Below, piece after piece: positions 48,069-48,568 of a stretch of DNA of 48,568 nucleotides (its first letter is position 1; each line of letters starts with the position of its first letter). Source of the stretch: an uncultured Pelagibacteraceae bacterium (GTDB taxonomy: Bacteria; Pseudomonadota; Alphaproteobacteria; Pelagibacterales; Pelagibacteraceae); contig CABYJR010000003.1 in the NCBI GenBank assembly GCA_902519445.1, forward strand, positions 1 to 48,568, given 5' to 3'. Under the pieces are notes generated by a model. It had not been told where the DNA came from. It saw only the letters and a program-made list of their open reading frames with translations, and ran no database searches. The translations under genes and the position numbers were made by a program.

Positions 48069-48568
48069 AGAATAACAAGATCAAGTTTTTGTTTTCCAAG
48101 TCTTTCGTTTCCTTTTTCAGTAACAAGATAAGTTTCCCCCAAATTCATTGCTAGTTGGTTTTTCGAATCCATAAGTATCATATGCATAAAAAATACCATT
48201 CCAGGTTTTAAAATTAGCGGGTTGTTTGCGAAGATCATTGGTGGCACATCCATCCAATTAGGAGAAAAAGTAGCTCCTAATGAATAACCACAAGCATTCA
48301 TTCTAGACTTATTATAACCAAGATCATCAAATGTTTTGGCATGTTCGTTAAAAACCTCTCCAACTGTATTGCCAGATATAAGTTTTTCTTTGCATTTAGT
48401 TAAAGCCTCAAGACAAGCTTCATGCATTTTGTAATGTTTTGGATTTGCTTTACCTATAGGTATAGTTCTCATCATAGCTGAGTGATAGTGCTTATAAGCT
48501 CCAGCCCATTCTATTGTTAATTGATCTGGGTTAGATAAAATTCTTTTTTCAGCTTGGTATCTACATAA
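48065..48568 (-). CDS. M24-family (creatinase/Xaa-Pro dipeptidase/DoeA-like) protein, partial at right edge
   Basis: Frame stays open to 48568 (LCRYQAEKRILSNPDQLTIEWAGAYKHYHSAMMRTIPIGKANPKHY...NACGYSLGATFSPNWMDVPPM...LKPGMVFFMHMILMD). Confidence 0.82.
   Translation of the reverse strand, partial: LCRYQAEKRILSNPDQLTIEWAGAYKHYHSAMMRTIPIGKANPKHYKMHEACLEALTKCKEKLISGNTVGEVFNEHAKTFDDLGYNKSRMNACGYSLGATFSPNWMDVPPMIFANNPLILKPGMVFFMHMILMDSKNQLAMNLGETYLVTEKGNERLGKQKLDLVIL

Overview
AT-rich, densely packed bacterial chromosome segment. Gene content, order and style look alphaproteobacterial, most like SAR11/Pelagibacterales; this is inferred from the proteins, with no search run. Most of the window is housekeeping: nadA/nadC, add, ygfZ-like, dihydroorotase, prpE-like, ferredoxin/FNR, dksA, umuDC, tolC-like, recA, alaS, icd, psd/pssA, rlmE, panB, bamB, recX, cysQ-like, mnmA, metC, plus one tRNA-Leu(GAG). 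The right-hand 10 kb is an organosulfonate/sulfite island: APS-kinase-like protein, HIGH-family nucleotidylyltransferase, CADD-like diiron protein, APS-reductase membrane partner, aprB, aprA, a small conserved protein, TauE/SafE exporter, cytochrome c, then divergent suyBA and xsc. The two least explained elements are (1) a GC-rich (~54% by hand count), multi-hairpin RNA of about 180 nt with its own TATAAT and a perfect 14-bp terminator at ~34433-34618, which I cannot assign to a known class, and (2) a 27-aa, extremely basic ORF with a good Shine-Dalgarno at 35324-35407 that is absent from the ORF track. SOS-box-like GAAC-N7-GAAC motifs sit in front of umuD (perfect) and recA (near-perfect). 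No CRISPR array, prophage, IS element or rRNA was seen.
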